From Linnemannia schmuckeri (lineage: Eukaryota > Mortierellomycota > Mortierellomycetes > Mortierellales > Mortierellaceae): a stretch of DNA of 64,000 nucleotides. Shown piece by piece: positions 33,381-45,478 of the stretch. Both the position numbers and the translations under genes were made by a program. The DNA is taken from assembly GCA_029449235.1 (NCBI GenBank), contig JANATG010000019.1, positions 434,001 to 498,000 on the forward strand, written 5' to 3'. Within the stretch, counting starts at the first letter, position 1. Every line of letters starts with the position of its first letter. The notes under the pieces were generated by a model. The model made no database searches, was not told the origin of the DNA, and saw nothing but the letters and a program-made list of their open reading frames with translations.

Positions 33381-34187
33381 ATGGCCGAGACTCAGCTGCA
33401 TCCCTTCGACGCGGAATCATCTTATGTCGTCACCAACACTATGCCAACACCACCAAGCCCATTAACCCCAGGAAGCATTACTTTCCAAGAAGCCTCAAAG
33501 AACAAAGAGTCCGCCGCACCAGTCGACTCTTCCAACACAGGCACAACTAGTATACTTCGGAACAGAAGCGAGTCCAAACAACCCATCGCCGCATCCTCTT
33601 CCAATGCCAATGTCCTACCCCAATCCAACGTCAACACAAACTCGAACGCATCCTCCACAGGAGCAACAAGATCGTCTCTCACCCGCCGTATTTCAGGCCC
33701 AGGAGGGCGGTATCAAACGGACGAGGATGAGAACGAAACACCACGGTGGACGACACGCGTATCCAATTTTCTTTGCAAACTCTACTCTGAGTACTCACCC
33801 TCGCTGACCCTCGAGAACAAGGGTTCGATCGCCAGAGATCATCTTGCCAACGAGCGCACCTACCTCGCCTGGCTCCGGACGTCCTTGTCGCTCATCACTG
33901 TGGGTGTTGCGGTGACTCAATTGTTTCGGCTCCAAACCAGCGGTCCAGACCATGCGAATCAATTGATCAGAGTCTCGGATATGGGCCGACCTCTGGGCGG
34001 AGCGTTCATTGCTTTAGGGTTGTTGTTTCTCTGGCTGGGTACCTCGAGATACTTTCACAACCAGAGCGTGTTATCGTATGGCCAGTTCCCAGCCAGTCGT
34101 GGAAGTGTCATCCTGGCGACCATCACTATTCTTGCGATCCTCCTTGCTTGCTTTGTTATCGTCCTCCTGCAGGGAAAATCAGCGTAA
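33381..34187 (+). CDS. DUF202-domain membrane protein
   Basis: Single-exon gene of 268 residues. The first ~120 residues are polar and Ser/Thr/Asn-rich, probably disordered. The DUF202 hallmark follows: LENKGSIARDHLANERTYLAWLRTS leading directly into the first membrane helix (LSLITVGVAVTQLF), then LGGAFIALGLLFLWLGTSRYF and VILATITILAILLACFVIVLL as helices two and three. The family includes bacterial YidH-type proteins and the Vtc1-like membrane module of vacuolar polyphosphate complexes. This protein has the three-helix module alone, without SPX or catalytic domains. An endomembrane location is likely and the function unknown. AATAAA at 34203-34208 lies 16 bp past the stop. The gene converges with the small gene on the minus strand; only 51 bp separate the stops. 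Confidence 0.85.
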   Translation: MAETQLHPFDAESSYVVTNTMPTPPSPLTPGSITFQEASKNKESAAPVDSSNTGTTSILRNRSESKQPIAASSSNANVLPQSNVNTNSNASSTGATRSSLTRRISGPGGRYQTDEDENETPRWTTRVSNFLCKLYSEYSPSLTLENKGSIARDHLANERTYLAWLRTSLSLITVGVAVTQLFRLQTSGPDHANQLIRVSDMGRPLGGAFIALGLLFLWLGTSRYFHNQSVLSYGQFPASRGSVILATITILAILLACFVIVLLQGKSA

Positions 34188-34238
34188 GCCGCTCACAAGG
34201 CAAATAAATTGTAAAAATGTGTTTAATAATGAGCGTGA

Positions 34239-34782
34239 TTAGGTGGTGGTTGGTGCTTCTAATCCGGCTGCTTGCTTCCATGCGTGCATCTTTATCCTTT
34301 TGTTTTGCTTGCGCGACCAGCTCCGCTGTTTCTTTTTTGCTCTCTCGTGAGCAAGGACCTCCTCTGGACTCAGTTCTTTGTCGGTCTGCCTCTTCTTTCT
34401 TGGCGTGCTGTCTGGCTCGGTCGCTTCGCCCAGATCTAAACATTGGCAACAGTTATAGTGGGGTGATGAGCAACCATTTGTATCAGTAGAATGGCTACTT
34501 GTAGCAATTGAGTGTCAATGTTACCTTGGGTATCATCGGCAAGCATCATGTCGATGTCTGTGGCCTTTTGGTCTGTTCAGGTGACAATGCGAAACAACGA
34601 GAACCAGTAAGCTGATGACCCTTCAATCTAGTTGCTACCTATCCGCAACACTACGGGTCAATTGACCAACCTTCGCGTCTTATGATACTCGACAAAGATA
34701 TTAGTCCGCCACCGTGTCTTCGTCCTCGGATGGTTGCAATAAAGATCTCGTCCAGGTCACTCCATTCGTCCATGTCGATCAT
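34239..34782 (-). CDS. Small three-exon gene of unknown function
   Basis: The proposed CDS is complement(join(34239..34435, 34525..34572, 34671..34782)), 118 residues. I do not recognise it. Support is structural: three segments join in a single open frame through introns with acceptable signals (GTTGGT...CAG and GTAACA...TTAG), both phase 1. The protein begins MIDMDEWSDLDEIFIATIRG, has an acidic middle, and ends in a basic stretch: SPRKKRQTD-like, then LSPEEVLAHERAKKKQRSWSRK and RIKMHAWKQAAGLEAP. This suggests a small nuclear protein or binding partner with an acidic and a basic half. The start could also be the second Met (34773), or lie in an unseen upstream exon. The exact ends are uncertain. 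Confidence 0.45.
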
Positions 34783-35996
34783 TTCTGGTACTGATTCAGG
34801 TTCTTGTTGAATGACGATCTGTCATCGCTTGGCGAGTTCAAAGCGAATCGCTCTACTAGGATTCTCAAGGCTGGGTTGGTTCTTGTTTAGGTGCTGTTGT
34901 TAAGCGATGGTGTTTGTATGCATGTGTTTGAAATCTTGACAATTTGCGTGTGTGAACTGCGAAAAGTGAGAGACGAAGAAAATGGACGATGTGTTTGGAT
35001 GTGTTTGGATTATGGTACAAATTTGTGTGTTGTTTTGTACATTTGTCCCTTATGAGGCCCCTGTTGAACCTCCTCACCTCTGGTGGCTCCTGAAATTTCG
35101 CGTAGCTGACTGTCTCAGTCCCTTGAATCTAGCAAGCAACTGCCAGGTGTATGATTATCGAACGAAGGTAGTGGTGGTTAAGAAGAAAAGAGAGAGGAGT
35201 AAGTCCTGTTTGGGCGGTGGATACATTTGTTCACACGATTCAAAGCCAGTACTGTGAATAAGGTTGGTGCGACACGCAAAGTATTCCAGCGAGCGCGGCC
35301 TTTTTTTTTATTTCATTTTGCCGAATTATTATTTCGAGATCCAGGCACAATCAATGGACTGAGAGTGTGTTTGGGCAGTCAAGTTAAAGCAGAGCAAGAA
35401 CAATCAGTTGTAACCGTGTGTGTTCTTCAGATTGACACGAAAGAGAAGGATAGTCTATTCCTTTTGAACTACCAGCAACTGTGGGTCAAAAGCGGGTACC
35501 GTAGTTTTGAAGTCGAGGGTTGTTTGCCACTTGTTCTCTTTGTTCTTGTCCCTGAATTGGGAAAATATATATTTATTTCATTGAAGGTGACGTGTCGAAT
35601 CTGATTGGTTGATCAGAAACTATATCTGCGCCGTGTAATTGGATCAATTCGTTTCGTGTGTGTACACACTCTGAGAGACGAGAGAGAGACGTGTGTGTGT
35701 CGCTCTCTCTTTTTTTTTGTATGTCTATTGCCTGCAGCTGCCACGATCATCATCTTTTTTTTGTTTCTCTCTTCTCTCTCTTCCTTCCCCTCATCCACCT
35801 ATCCATTCTTCTTTCTCCCCCCTTCCGCCCCCCCTTCCCTTTTCATTCGCATCCTCTCCTTCTCCCTCTCCTCTCGACCGGCTCAGTCTCTCATCTCCCT
35901 GCAACAACAAAGAAGGACAGAAGAATATTATTGAATCAGAAGCTCCATCGCGAGACCTGTGCCGAGCAAACTCCCGTCATCCCATCTCCTTATATC
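34783..35996. other. Divergent intergenic region upstream of Sec16
   Basis: This 1.2-kb interval should hold the Sec16 promoter and its long C/T-rich leader (about 35700-35940) and the 5' region of the small minus-strand gene. A 125-codon open frame at 35227-35604 has no family features and is not called. Confidence 0.5.
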
Positions 35997-38900
35997 ATGG
36001 CCCATCAACAGCCTCCTGTCGAAGATGGTCCCATCCCATTCTTCGGCGCCGCTCAAGGTCCTCCTCCTACCGGCAACAGGAACGTACCTCCTCCACGTCC
36101 TATGCAACAGCAACAGCAGCAGAGGCCCCCCTTCCAGCCCGCTCAGCGCCACTCTCCCGCTGGCCCTTTCCATAACCAGCAGCAGCCTGTTCAGCCTCAA
36201 CCACAGCGCCATCCTCAGCAGCATCCCCAGCAGATGCCTCCTCAGCATCAGCAACAACAGGCTTTGCAGCGGCCGCAGCCCCCTCGCCAGGCGAGCTCGT
36301 CGCCCTTTGGAGTTGCTGCCGATCTTTTTGCTAGCCCTCCTACCTCGAACCCTACGCTGAACCAGTCCCAGAATCAGGGGCCTCCTCAAGGATTCCAGCC
36401 TCAGGGTGGTAACCTCGGTACACACGTCCCAGCACAGCACCAGCCCCATGCTCAGCCTCAGGCACAAAGCGCCCCACCAAGGTTTCCCCAACAGCACTCG
36501 CCTGTCCAACAAAAGGCTCAAAGACAGCCTCCAATTGCTCAGCCAGGACCACCAGTAAGGCCCCAGCAACAGGCTCCTCCACCTCAGAGACCCCTAGTTC
36601 AACAACAACAGCAGCAGCAGCAGCCTCCAGTAAACAACCAGTTCCAAAGAAATCCCCAGCAGCAACAGTACCAGCAACATCAGCAGCAGCAGTTCCCTCA
36701 AACACACCAGAAGCAACAGGAGCACTCGCCAGTTCAGGAGAGGGCACAAGTCCCTGCACCAGTGCCAGCTCCTGTCCCTGCGTCTGCGCCTGCTCCTATC
36801 TCTAGGGAGCAGACAAGTTCGCCCTTTGGATCCGCCTCTGATCTGTTTGGAAACACTACTAGTCAGAGCGTTTCAGGATGGTCCATCCCTGCTACAGAGG
36901 CTCCCATCGCACAACCCGCCGCCCCTCAGTTCTCTGTTGCGGCTGCTCTCCCAGTGAACAATGCACCTCCTCAGAGACAACAACAGCAGCAGCAATCTCA
37001 GAAACAGCCACCACAACAGCAGCAGCAACACCAACCTGCCGCTAACCTCTTCTCACCCGCACCTGTCCAGAAGCAAAACCCTCCTGTTCAAGCGCCTCCT
37101 GCCCAACAATCGACTCTTGCACCACCCCCTCAACGTCAGCCCTCGTTGCAATCAGCACAGTTGTCCCCACCTCCTCCAGCAGCAAAGCCTCAGCAGCAAC
37201 AGCAGCCGCCACAACAACAGCAGCAGTCAAGGCAAGGATCCACTTCTGCTCAGGCACCTCCTCAGGGCCCACCTCAAGGACCCCCTCAAGGACCCCCTCA
37301 AGGACCTCCCCGCCAGAGCCCAATTGCTCCTGGTCCTCATGGACCTCCTCAAGCACAGGCCTCCCAACTTCCTCCTTTACCTAGAGCCTCGATTTCAACT
37401 CCCCGTCAGACCCCTTTGACTGGACCTCCCTCTGCAACTTCGGCCAGCCACGCAACCTCTCCTTATGGCGGACATGTCCCTCCACAGACGCCTCTCCTGA
37501 CTGCGATCCAGACCCCTCTGATGCTGCCAGCACAAACTCCTCAAGCCTACCAGTCGTCTCGCACGCCTTACATGGGTCCTCTTCGCAACCAGTTTGCATC
37601 AACGTCGCAGCTCATGCTTGAGCCTTGCCCCTATTCAGAATGTGGGGGAGAGAACAAGCCACAGGCAAAGTTCTGCTCTGAGTGTGGTCGGTCGATCTCG
37701 ACAGCAAGCAGATCAGCTACCCCTTCTTTGGGCCATTATGCAGAGTTCCAAGCTACAGCTGCTCCTCCTATGCCAAGCTTGGATCGCATGAACTCTTACT
37801 CACAGGAGCAACAGCAGCCCGAGCAGTCTCAACAATCCCAGCTGCAGCAGCAACCCGAGGCTGCCTACACCGGCTACGCTCAGGACGATCAAAACTATCA
37901 GCAGCAAGATTACACTCAGGATCAGCAGCAATACGCCTATGCCGAGGACCAGCAGGGTTATGAGCAGGGATATGATCAGACATACGACGCCAACTATAAC
38001 CAGGGATATGGCGATGCTGCTTATTACGACCAAAACCAGCAGTATGACCCGAACCAGCAGTATGACCCGAACCAGCAGTACGATCAGAGCCAACAGTACT
38101 ACGATCCCGTCACTGGCCAGTACATCGACTATGCCCAACAGGAGCAGGTTGCCCCCGAGCCTGAACCCGAGCCTGAACCTGAGGTTGAGATCATTGACGA
38201 TCCCTTGGACCGTGCCTATGGCTGTCCATTGATCGCCTTTGGATTTGGAGGTAAGCGATCTGATATAGCTACCTGTGCACTCCATGTTATTTTTCACTTT
38301 ATGCATTTGCATGCATAGGATTAACGTTAACATGCCTTGTTTATTCATGTTGTCGCATAATAGGCAAGATCATGACTTCTTTCCCTCGTTCTGTTCAGCG
38401 CTTCGACTCAGCTACTAGTAACATGGTGACCAAGAGATACCCCGGCGATTTGCAGTTGGAGCACATCAAGGACATCATGACTGTTGACAAGGCGATTGCC
38501 ACTTACCCTGGACCTCTTCTCATGGACAGCACTGTCCAAATGAAGAACAAACGCAAGGATGTATTGACTTTGATCGAAAGTAAGATCAAGGAGTTTGAGC
38601 ATGATACCCAAGACAGCACCCACGACGCCCACCGCGTCTTGATCTGGAAGTTGTTCAAGGTCATGTTTGAGCAGGAAGGCGCTCTCGTCGGAGGGTAAGT
38701 ACTCCTCAAATACAAAGAGCACGTACAGATAGCATTTTCGTTAATTGGTCTTCTAACCTTGTGCATTTTTTTCCAAACACAATAGTGCCAAGATCGATGA
38801 GGCTGTCCGCAGCGTTTTACTCTCGATTCCATTGAGCGTTTACCCTGCCCAGCCTACGCAGGAGGCCGTCAGCCCTCTCCGCTCATCAGCTTCTCTTGAT

Positions 38901-41900
38901 GTTCTTCAGGATATTCTCCGTAGCGGCGATCGCACTGGCGCTGTTCGTTATGCCATGAGCGTCAACCTATGGGCCCATGCCCTCGTTATCAGCAGCTGCG
39001 TCAACAAGGAACTCTGGAAGGAGGCCGTCAACGGATTTGTCAGCCAGGAGTTGACTACCGGCGGTGGAGATGTGCAGGCCAACGGCCGTGAAGCTTTGCG
39101 TGTCCTGTATGCCTTGTTCTCTGGTCAGACTCAGAGTGCCATCACCGAGCTGATCCCTTCAACCTTGCGTGCACCCATTGATGGACGCCAGGATGAGACC
39201 CAGATCGCTGACGACCAGTTTGTGACCGGAGCCTCGCTCTCTTTGATGAAGCCCATTGAAGAGCCTAAGATCCCTAGCGCTAGTCTCGGACAGTGGCGCG
39301 ATACCTTGGTGATGATCTTGTCCAACCGCACTTCGGGAGATCAGACCGCCATCAGCTCGCTCGGAGACCTTTTGTTGAAGGAAGGATGGGTTGAGGCTGC
39401 CCACATCTGCTACTTGCTTTCGCCCCAGAACTCTGTACACTCTGGAACTGATGCTCAGGGCAACCGCTTGGTTTTGATCGGTGCCGACGCCAACCCTCAT
39501 TCATTGTTCCCGTTCTACAAGAACGTCGAGGCTTTCCAGAAGACCGAGATTTACGAGTTTGCTTGCGCCCTCAGGAGCGCAGGCGCAACTGGAGGATTGC
39601 CTTTCCTTCAGGCCTACAAGCTTGTCTATGTTTGGACTCTGGTTGAGTGGGGCATGTTCTCTGAAGCTGGAAGGTATGCGTTTGGCTTTGTTATTCTTGA
39701 ATGAGGCATAGCCTTGGGGAAATAATCAGGCTCTTGAACTAACGCTGCATTAATAACTATTAGATACTTGGAGTCGATGGAGGCAATTGTCAAGTCCCAG
39801 ACCAAGGGATCTCCCTACTACAACATTGTCTTCCTCGAGCGCCTGAAGGACATTACTGAGCGTTTGTCAGGAAGCTCTCTGCTGATTGCCACTGGGTAAG
39901 TCTCAATGCAGTCCTGTTTAGTGAAAAGTGGTGCATTTGGGAGCAACGAACATGTACTTACTCTTTTTTACATTTCTTTGTATCTTTAGTGAGTCTTGGT
40001 TCGCCAAGAAGGTTCCCAAGCCTACCATCGGAGGCATCTTTGATGCTTTGGACAACAAGATTTCCAAGTTCATCGCTGGTGACAATGACCAGCCTAAGCC
40101 TGTTGTCGCTGAGCCCAAGGCCAACGCCTCCGAGTCCGGGCCTTTTGCCAACGCCCCCGCTTTGCCCGACTTGAGCAACATTCCCCCTCGCGCCGTTTCC
40201 AGATCGAGCAACGGAACCCGCGCCACCAGACGTACCTCCATTCCTGGCCGCGCCTCCTTGGAGGTTCCTACCTTCAACCAGACCCAGGCCGTTTCCGCGC
40301 AGACTGAGATCGCGGCCCAGGCCGCACCTGCCGTCGATGCGGACGCTACTCAGTATCAGACCTACCCCGATTACTCCGGCTATGATCAGACCGCGCAGTA
40401 TTCTGCAGAGGCCGATGCTCAGGGTGGCGGGTACAATGGTGGATATGAATATGACGGCCAGACCTATGCCTACGATTCGACCCAGGCTTACCCCGAGACC
40501 TACCAGAGTGAGGATACCGCAGCCTATCAGGGTTACGAACAGCAACAAGAAGAGTTCCAGGCACAGGCTGATGCCGGTCAAGAGCAGCAGGCTTACAGTG
40601 AAGGAAACTACCAGACTCAGGTCGGCTACGAGGGTCAGTACGACGAGACCTCGTACAATACTCAGTACAATACTCAGTATGAGACTGCTGAGGGCACTCC
40701 CGGTGCCGCTGTTGCCGGCTTAGCCATTCAGCCCGACAACGCTCCCGTCGACTCTGCTCACTACCCTGCCCAGGACGCTCATGGATCTGAGAAGCATGAT
40801 CCCACTGCCGCTACTGCCGCTGCCACTGCCACTGCCACTATTGAGGAGACTCCCGCCGCTGCTGCCACTGAGGAGTATGATGCCAATAACAACTATGGTC
40901 AATATACCGAGGGAGCGGAATATGCTTATACTGAGGATGTCACCTACAACAGCGAGTACCAGGAGGGTCAGGATTATCAGCAGGGCCAGGAGTACCAGCA
41001 GGGTCAGGAGTACCAGCAGGGTCAGGAGTACCAGCAGGGTCAGGAGTACCAGCAGGGTCAGGAGTACCAGCAGGGTCAGGAGTATCAGGCTGGCGATTAT
41101 CAGACTGGCAATTACCAGACCGGAGAGTACCAGCAGGAGTACCAGGAGAGTCAAGATTATAATGCCTTTGGCGAGCAGCAGTATGACCAGACTGCCGACC
41201 AGACGCAGTATGGCAACTACGAGGGTGCCGAGTATAACGATGCCAGCTACCAGAAGCAGACCGAGGGCCAGCAACCTGTCGAGACCCACGCTCATGTCGA
41301 TGCAACTGCCCACGAGAAGCAGCAGGAGGTCCTTGCTGACGAGCCCACCCTTGAGCAGCAGGAGCAACCCACTCTTGAGGCTGCTGCTGTTATTGAACCT
41401 GTCGCTGAAACTCCCAATGCTGTTCAGGGAGAGTATCAGGAAACTGAGCACCAGCAGGGTGAATACCAGGAGGGTCAGTATCAGGAGGGTCAGTACCAGG
41501 AAGGTCAGTACCAGGAAGGTCAGTACCAGGAGGGTCAGTACCAAGAAGGCCAGTACCAGGAGGGTCAGTATGACTACAGCCAGACCGAGTACCAGCAGGG
41601 TGAGTATCAGCAAGGCGAGTACCATGAGGGCCAGTACGACTACACCCAGCAGGGTGAGTACCAGGAGGGTCAGTATGACTACAGCCAGGGCGAGTACCAG
41701 CAGCAAGGCGAGCAGCAGCAACAAGGAGAGTACCAACAGGCTGAGTACCCTGCCGAGGATCAGCAGCAGCAGCAGCCCTCGAACGAGCCCGGTGTCCTCC
41801 CAGTCACAAGCGAGTACCAGGAGCAGGGCGAGTATGATGCCGCAGGTGTTTACCAGGGTCATCCTAACGGAGCTGAGTACTCTGCTGATGGAACCCAGCA

Positions 41901-42764
41901 GCAGGACTACTCCTCCGGTAATAACGCCTGGTGGGGCAACGGCGACGGCAGCTATGTTGACCCTAACGCAGGTGAGCAGCAACCCGCTGCCGATGCCTCC
42001 GCTACTGAGGCCGCTCAGGAGCCATTGGAGGAGAACTATGAGGAGGGCCAGTTTATCTCTTTCGGAGCTGTCCCTACCATTCCTTCGTTTGGTCAGCCTA
42101 CCGCCCCTGTGAACAACAATCAGTCGTCGTTTGCCGATGATGATGACCTTGGTATGGGCAACAACTCTTTGAAGAAGGAGAAGCCTGCCGTGCCTGAGGG
42201 AGAGAGCGCTGCTGCCGCCGCCACTCCTCAGGATGACAATGCTGCCAATGCCGGCGCTGAAGGCGATGATTGTAAGTGACTTTGGACTTGACCGTCATTG
42301 ATTATGTATTGGCATTGTCCATGTGTAACTTTCTCAGTTACTAACATACACCCTTTTATTTATGCAACTTGAATCTAATAGCGAAGGGATGGTGGCCCAA
42401 GATCAACCTTTTCGGTGGAGAGAAGCGCGAGGGCACCCCCAAGCCTGTGAAGGCCAACTTGGGAGAGGAGTCTTCGTTCTACTTTGACAAGGAGCAACAA
42501 AGATGGGTGAACAAGAAGGGCGGCTCGGAGACCTCTAGTGTGGCCGAGGCATTACCTCCACCACCCATGTCCCGCACTGCAACCCCAGCTAGCATCTCGT
42601 CCCCAGCAGCTGGAGGACCTCCTTCTTTGAACCGTGGACCCCCCTCAACTGGCGGCAACTCGCCTGCGATGGGTGGACCCCCTGGTCCCAAGCCCGCTGG
42701 TGCTGGATCTGTTGCTCGTCGTGGAGCACGATCAAGATATGTTGATGTCTTGAACACCAACTAA
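35997..42764 (+). CDS. SEC16: Sec16, COPII coat assembly scaffold
   Basis: The CDS is join(35997..38250, 38364..38694, 38786..39673, 39764..39895, 39990..42271, 42382..42764), 2089 residues. Sec16 organises ER exit sites by binding Sec23, Sec24, Sec13 and Sec31. Residues ~1-740 are Pro/Gln-rich and disordered, but contain a four-Cys zinc-ribbon-like motif at 544-563 (CX4CX10CX2C, ending FCSECG). The central conserved domain starts near AYGCPLIAFGFGGK and runs through the ACE1-like helical region (VRYAMSVNLWAHALVISSCVNKELW, LGQWRDTLVMILSNR, AAHICYLLS). After it lies a long Tyr/Gln/Glu/Gly-rich region with two tandem-repeat blocks. The tail has the fungal C-terminal signature (KGWWPKINLFGG and SSFYFDKEQQRWVNKKG), followed by a Pro/Gly-rich end. 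The start ATG begins a distinct MAHQQPP N-terminus; upstream sequence is pyrimidine leader. Confidence 0.94.
40954..41079 (+). repeat. 18-bp minisatellite in SEC16 coding sequence
   Basis: Seven in-frame 18-bp units. The first two encode EYQEGQ and DYQQGQ. The next five are identical at the nucleotide level and encode EYQQGQ. The unit length is a multiple of three, so length change would preserve the frame. Confidence 0.92.
41464..41568 (+). repeat. 15-bp minisatellite in SEC16 coding sequence
   Basis: Seven consecutive 15-bp units, each encoding YQEGQ. Third-position changes (GGT/GGC, GAG/GAA) suggest it is older than the 18-bp block. Diverged YQQGE and YDYSQ units follow it downstream. Confidence 0.92.
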
Positions 42765-42904
42765 TCTCGCGGCACCTTTGTTTTTGTTTCTTTGTTATTT
42801 TTTTCTCCCCATTGTTTTCTTTTCCTACCGTTTTCTTTCGTAGTTTTGTTTCTTATTTGCTTTTTCATGATCATGACCTTCAAAATTCCACTTTTATCCT
42901 CGTC

Positions 42905-42931
42905 AAAAAAAAAAAAAAAAAAAAAAAAAAA
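42905..42931. repeat. Poly(A) tract, 27 nt
   Basis: Uninterrupted run of 27 A about 140 bp downstream of the SEC16 stop, in its 3' flank. Confidence 0.9.
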
Positions 42932-45478
42932 TTGCCAAGACGCACCTTTTCAGTACCAGCAATTTGGCACAAAAAAAGCACAAGCTTCCTCCAACTTAGA
43001 TACGGACCTGCAACATCCTTTTGTAACGAATAAAAATTCTTTATTTCTTCAAATCACATTATTTTTGTGAATGGGGTTAACTTGATAACGAACGGCAAGC
43101 CGATCGTTAAGTGTTGTTTGGTGCAAACCAAATGTTGAAGTCCGTTCTTTTTTTCGACACAGAAAGGATCTCAGTCTGACACGTTTTCTCGTTCTTACTA
43201 TTGATTTTGAGCTTGGTGGTCCATGGCTATGGCATATCCGGCTAGTCTACTTCGCACTCATCGAATTCTCACTACAGGGTCTGTCCAGCTAATGGAAGAG
43301 ATTCATCCTTTTCACTTTTAGCAACTGTCATGAAGGACACCATGCCGACAAGGGTGCGGCGGTTATTCATATCAATTGAGAAAGTCGTCAATACAAGCCG
43401 CAGTATGAAGCAGAGTACTTCAACCCTCGGCCGTGGTTCTTTTCAATACCTCCCTGGCGCTGTTAATGCCGTTGACTCAGTCTCGATCATTAGATGACTT
43501 TTCTGGATGGGATCAATTCTGTCTTATGTAGGAGAAGGTCGACTCTAATGAAATGATATTGGAACATGTTCATTGTTTTTTTTAATTAGGCTGCTGAAGT
43601 CAAACACTGCTTGTCGTGCTAGGTTTTTTACTGCGGCGTGTGCAATCTCCGACCTGGATTTCAGAAGGCTGGGCTTTTGAAAAGGATGAACCATGGACGC
43701 GGCTAGAGCCGGAGATACCTGAACAGGAGGATTTGAGGTCCCAATATTTGGCCTCGTTCTTTTTTCATTTTCGTTCGACCGTGTGAAGGCGACTGGGTGG
43801 ATAACTTAGAATGACATAGAAAGGCATCGGTGCTCATTTTCAGAGTTACTATCATCTGGTCCAGTACCCATCTTGTTCGTCGGTTCCTCAGCTCTATGGT
43901 TGCACGGTGTCGTAGATTGTATTGATCATTCTCAAATTTTCATATCCGTGGATCTATATACGGTTTGTTCACTTCTATATTTCTACTATGATAAAATTCT
44001 TGTATAGGTTCGTGATGATACATGACTTTTCTCGGTCTGCGATTCATTGTGGTCTTGCAACTGTCAACCAGCAAGTTCTTGAACACACTGTTCGCATTGA
44101 TGTATTTGCTTTTCAGATTTGGGCAAAAAAATAAAGACAATTTTCGAAGTGCATGATCAGTGTGCTTTGGGCAGTGGTCATAATTTGTACTAACAGATGG
44201 ATTTTCTTCTAATACGCCTTCTCTCATGACTTTCGCTTTTCATTCTTTCAAGCGACAGACGGACCCCAATGAGCAATATTCAAGAAAATAAAGCAAACAA
44301 GGATACGTACAGGGTACTTATTTCTTTGAAACCTTTTCCTCGCGTCTTCTTGTTCAACGAGAATACTCGTTCACATCCAACTATTGTCCTATTCTCACGC
44401 ACTTCAAACCAATCAAGAATGAGATAGTGCACAACTACATGTGCCAACCATATCGCTTTTTTTAGAGCTACTGTTTGGGTTTCATTCTTGACCTTCTTTT
44501 TTTCTAAACAGAGGATGTCGGATCGCGACATTCCGGAGTCTTTTTTGTATCATTTTTTAAATATAACAATATGGACAAGTTGGATTCCGTGTTGAAGAAA
44601 ATGAATCATTCGGATCGAAGACGTGTTTCTTGTTGTGGCATTTTCAGTTACTTTTTTCTATCGTCTGTACAAAATATGTCCTTGAAGTTCGCGCTTCATT
44701 TTTTATTCATGGTTAAAAAGTTAAGTCAAGACGGCAATAGCTGACCAAAATTTCCAAAGAACATAGACTGTTTGTTTTGCACTGCTTGGAGGCTATCATT
44801 CTGCGGAGGCCCATAGACGAACCGATGACAATATTTTTTTTATCTATCTTGAGAAAGGAGGATTCGCGGTTCTGTCGAATAGTCCCTCCTTTTTTTTTTT
44901 TTTGAACTTGACGACATGGATGTCGGGAGGAAAAATTGAATCTTTTGTGATAAATACAAAATCTCATTTTTCTTCTTTGTAACAAGTCAGTGCACGATTC
45001 GTCCGGGCACGAAGATCTCTCCTTTCTTTATTTGCGATAGAAACAAGCCGTGTTGAGGAGGGCGTGATGAAAAGGAGGAGGGTGAAGAAGAGGATGGTCA
45101 TATATGCCAATCTTTGAAGACAGAGAATTGAAGGACGAGTGATGAAGTGATAACAATCAAACAAACTCTTTTTTTTAATGCTAGGCAAATGATAGATTCG
45201 TCAATTTTGACTATGGGACACAAACTCAATCGATCATCACTTACTTGCATCTAAAAAGGATTATCATGCAACCTGAACCTAAGAATGAAAAATAAAAGAA
45301 GCGAAAGGGTCCAGAACGTAACTGCAATATCACTCATTCATCTTCTTGTTACCATCTCAATTGCCTCTGTTTTATGTGTGGGAAATGTATCTGAGCACGT
45401 GCTCTCGATGGGACAACAAAAAAAAAAATATAGTGGCAGCACAGCGCTATCCTGAAGTCAATGGGTTTGAACAAAGTA

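Noticed and set aside
35227..35604. 125-codon plus-strand frame upstream of Sec16
   Set aside because: No motifs, mixed low-complexity composition, and it lies in the promoter region; nothing beyond length supports it.
35928..36569. 213-codon minus-strand frame
   Set aside because: It is opposite the Gln/Pro-rich start of Sec16; Leu/Arg-rich composition is the expected complement of CAG-type codons.
40954..41079. Regular direct repeats considered as a CRISPR array
   Set aside because: There are no unique spacers; units are back-to-back, in frame and within a eukaryotic coding exon.
40720..41982. Long minus-strand open frame (420 codons) and an overlapping plus-strand frame at 40781-42112
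   Set aside because: Both lie over the repeat-rich Sec16 exon. Their Leu/Val- or Ser/Arg-rich monotony is the mirror of the YQEGQ repeats, and the Sec16 frame is supported by domains and splice phases.
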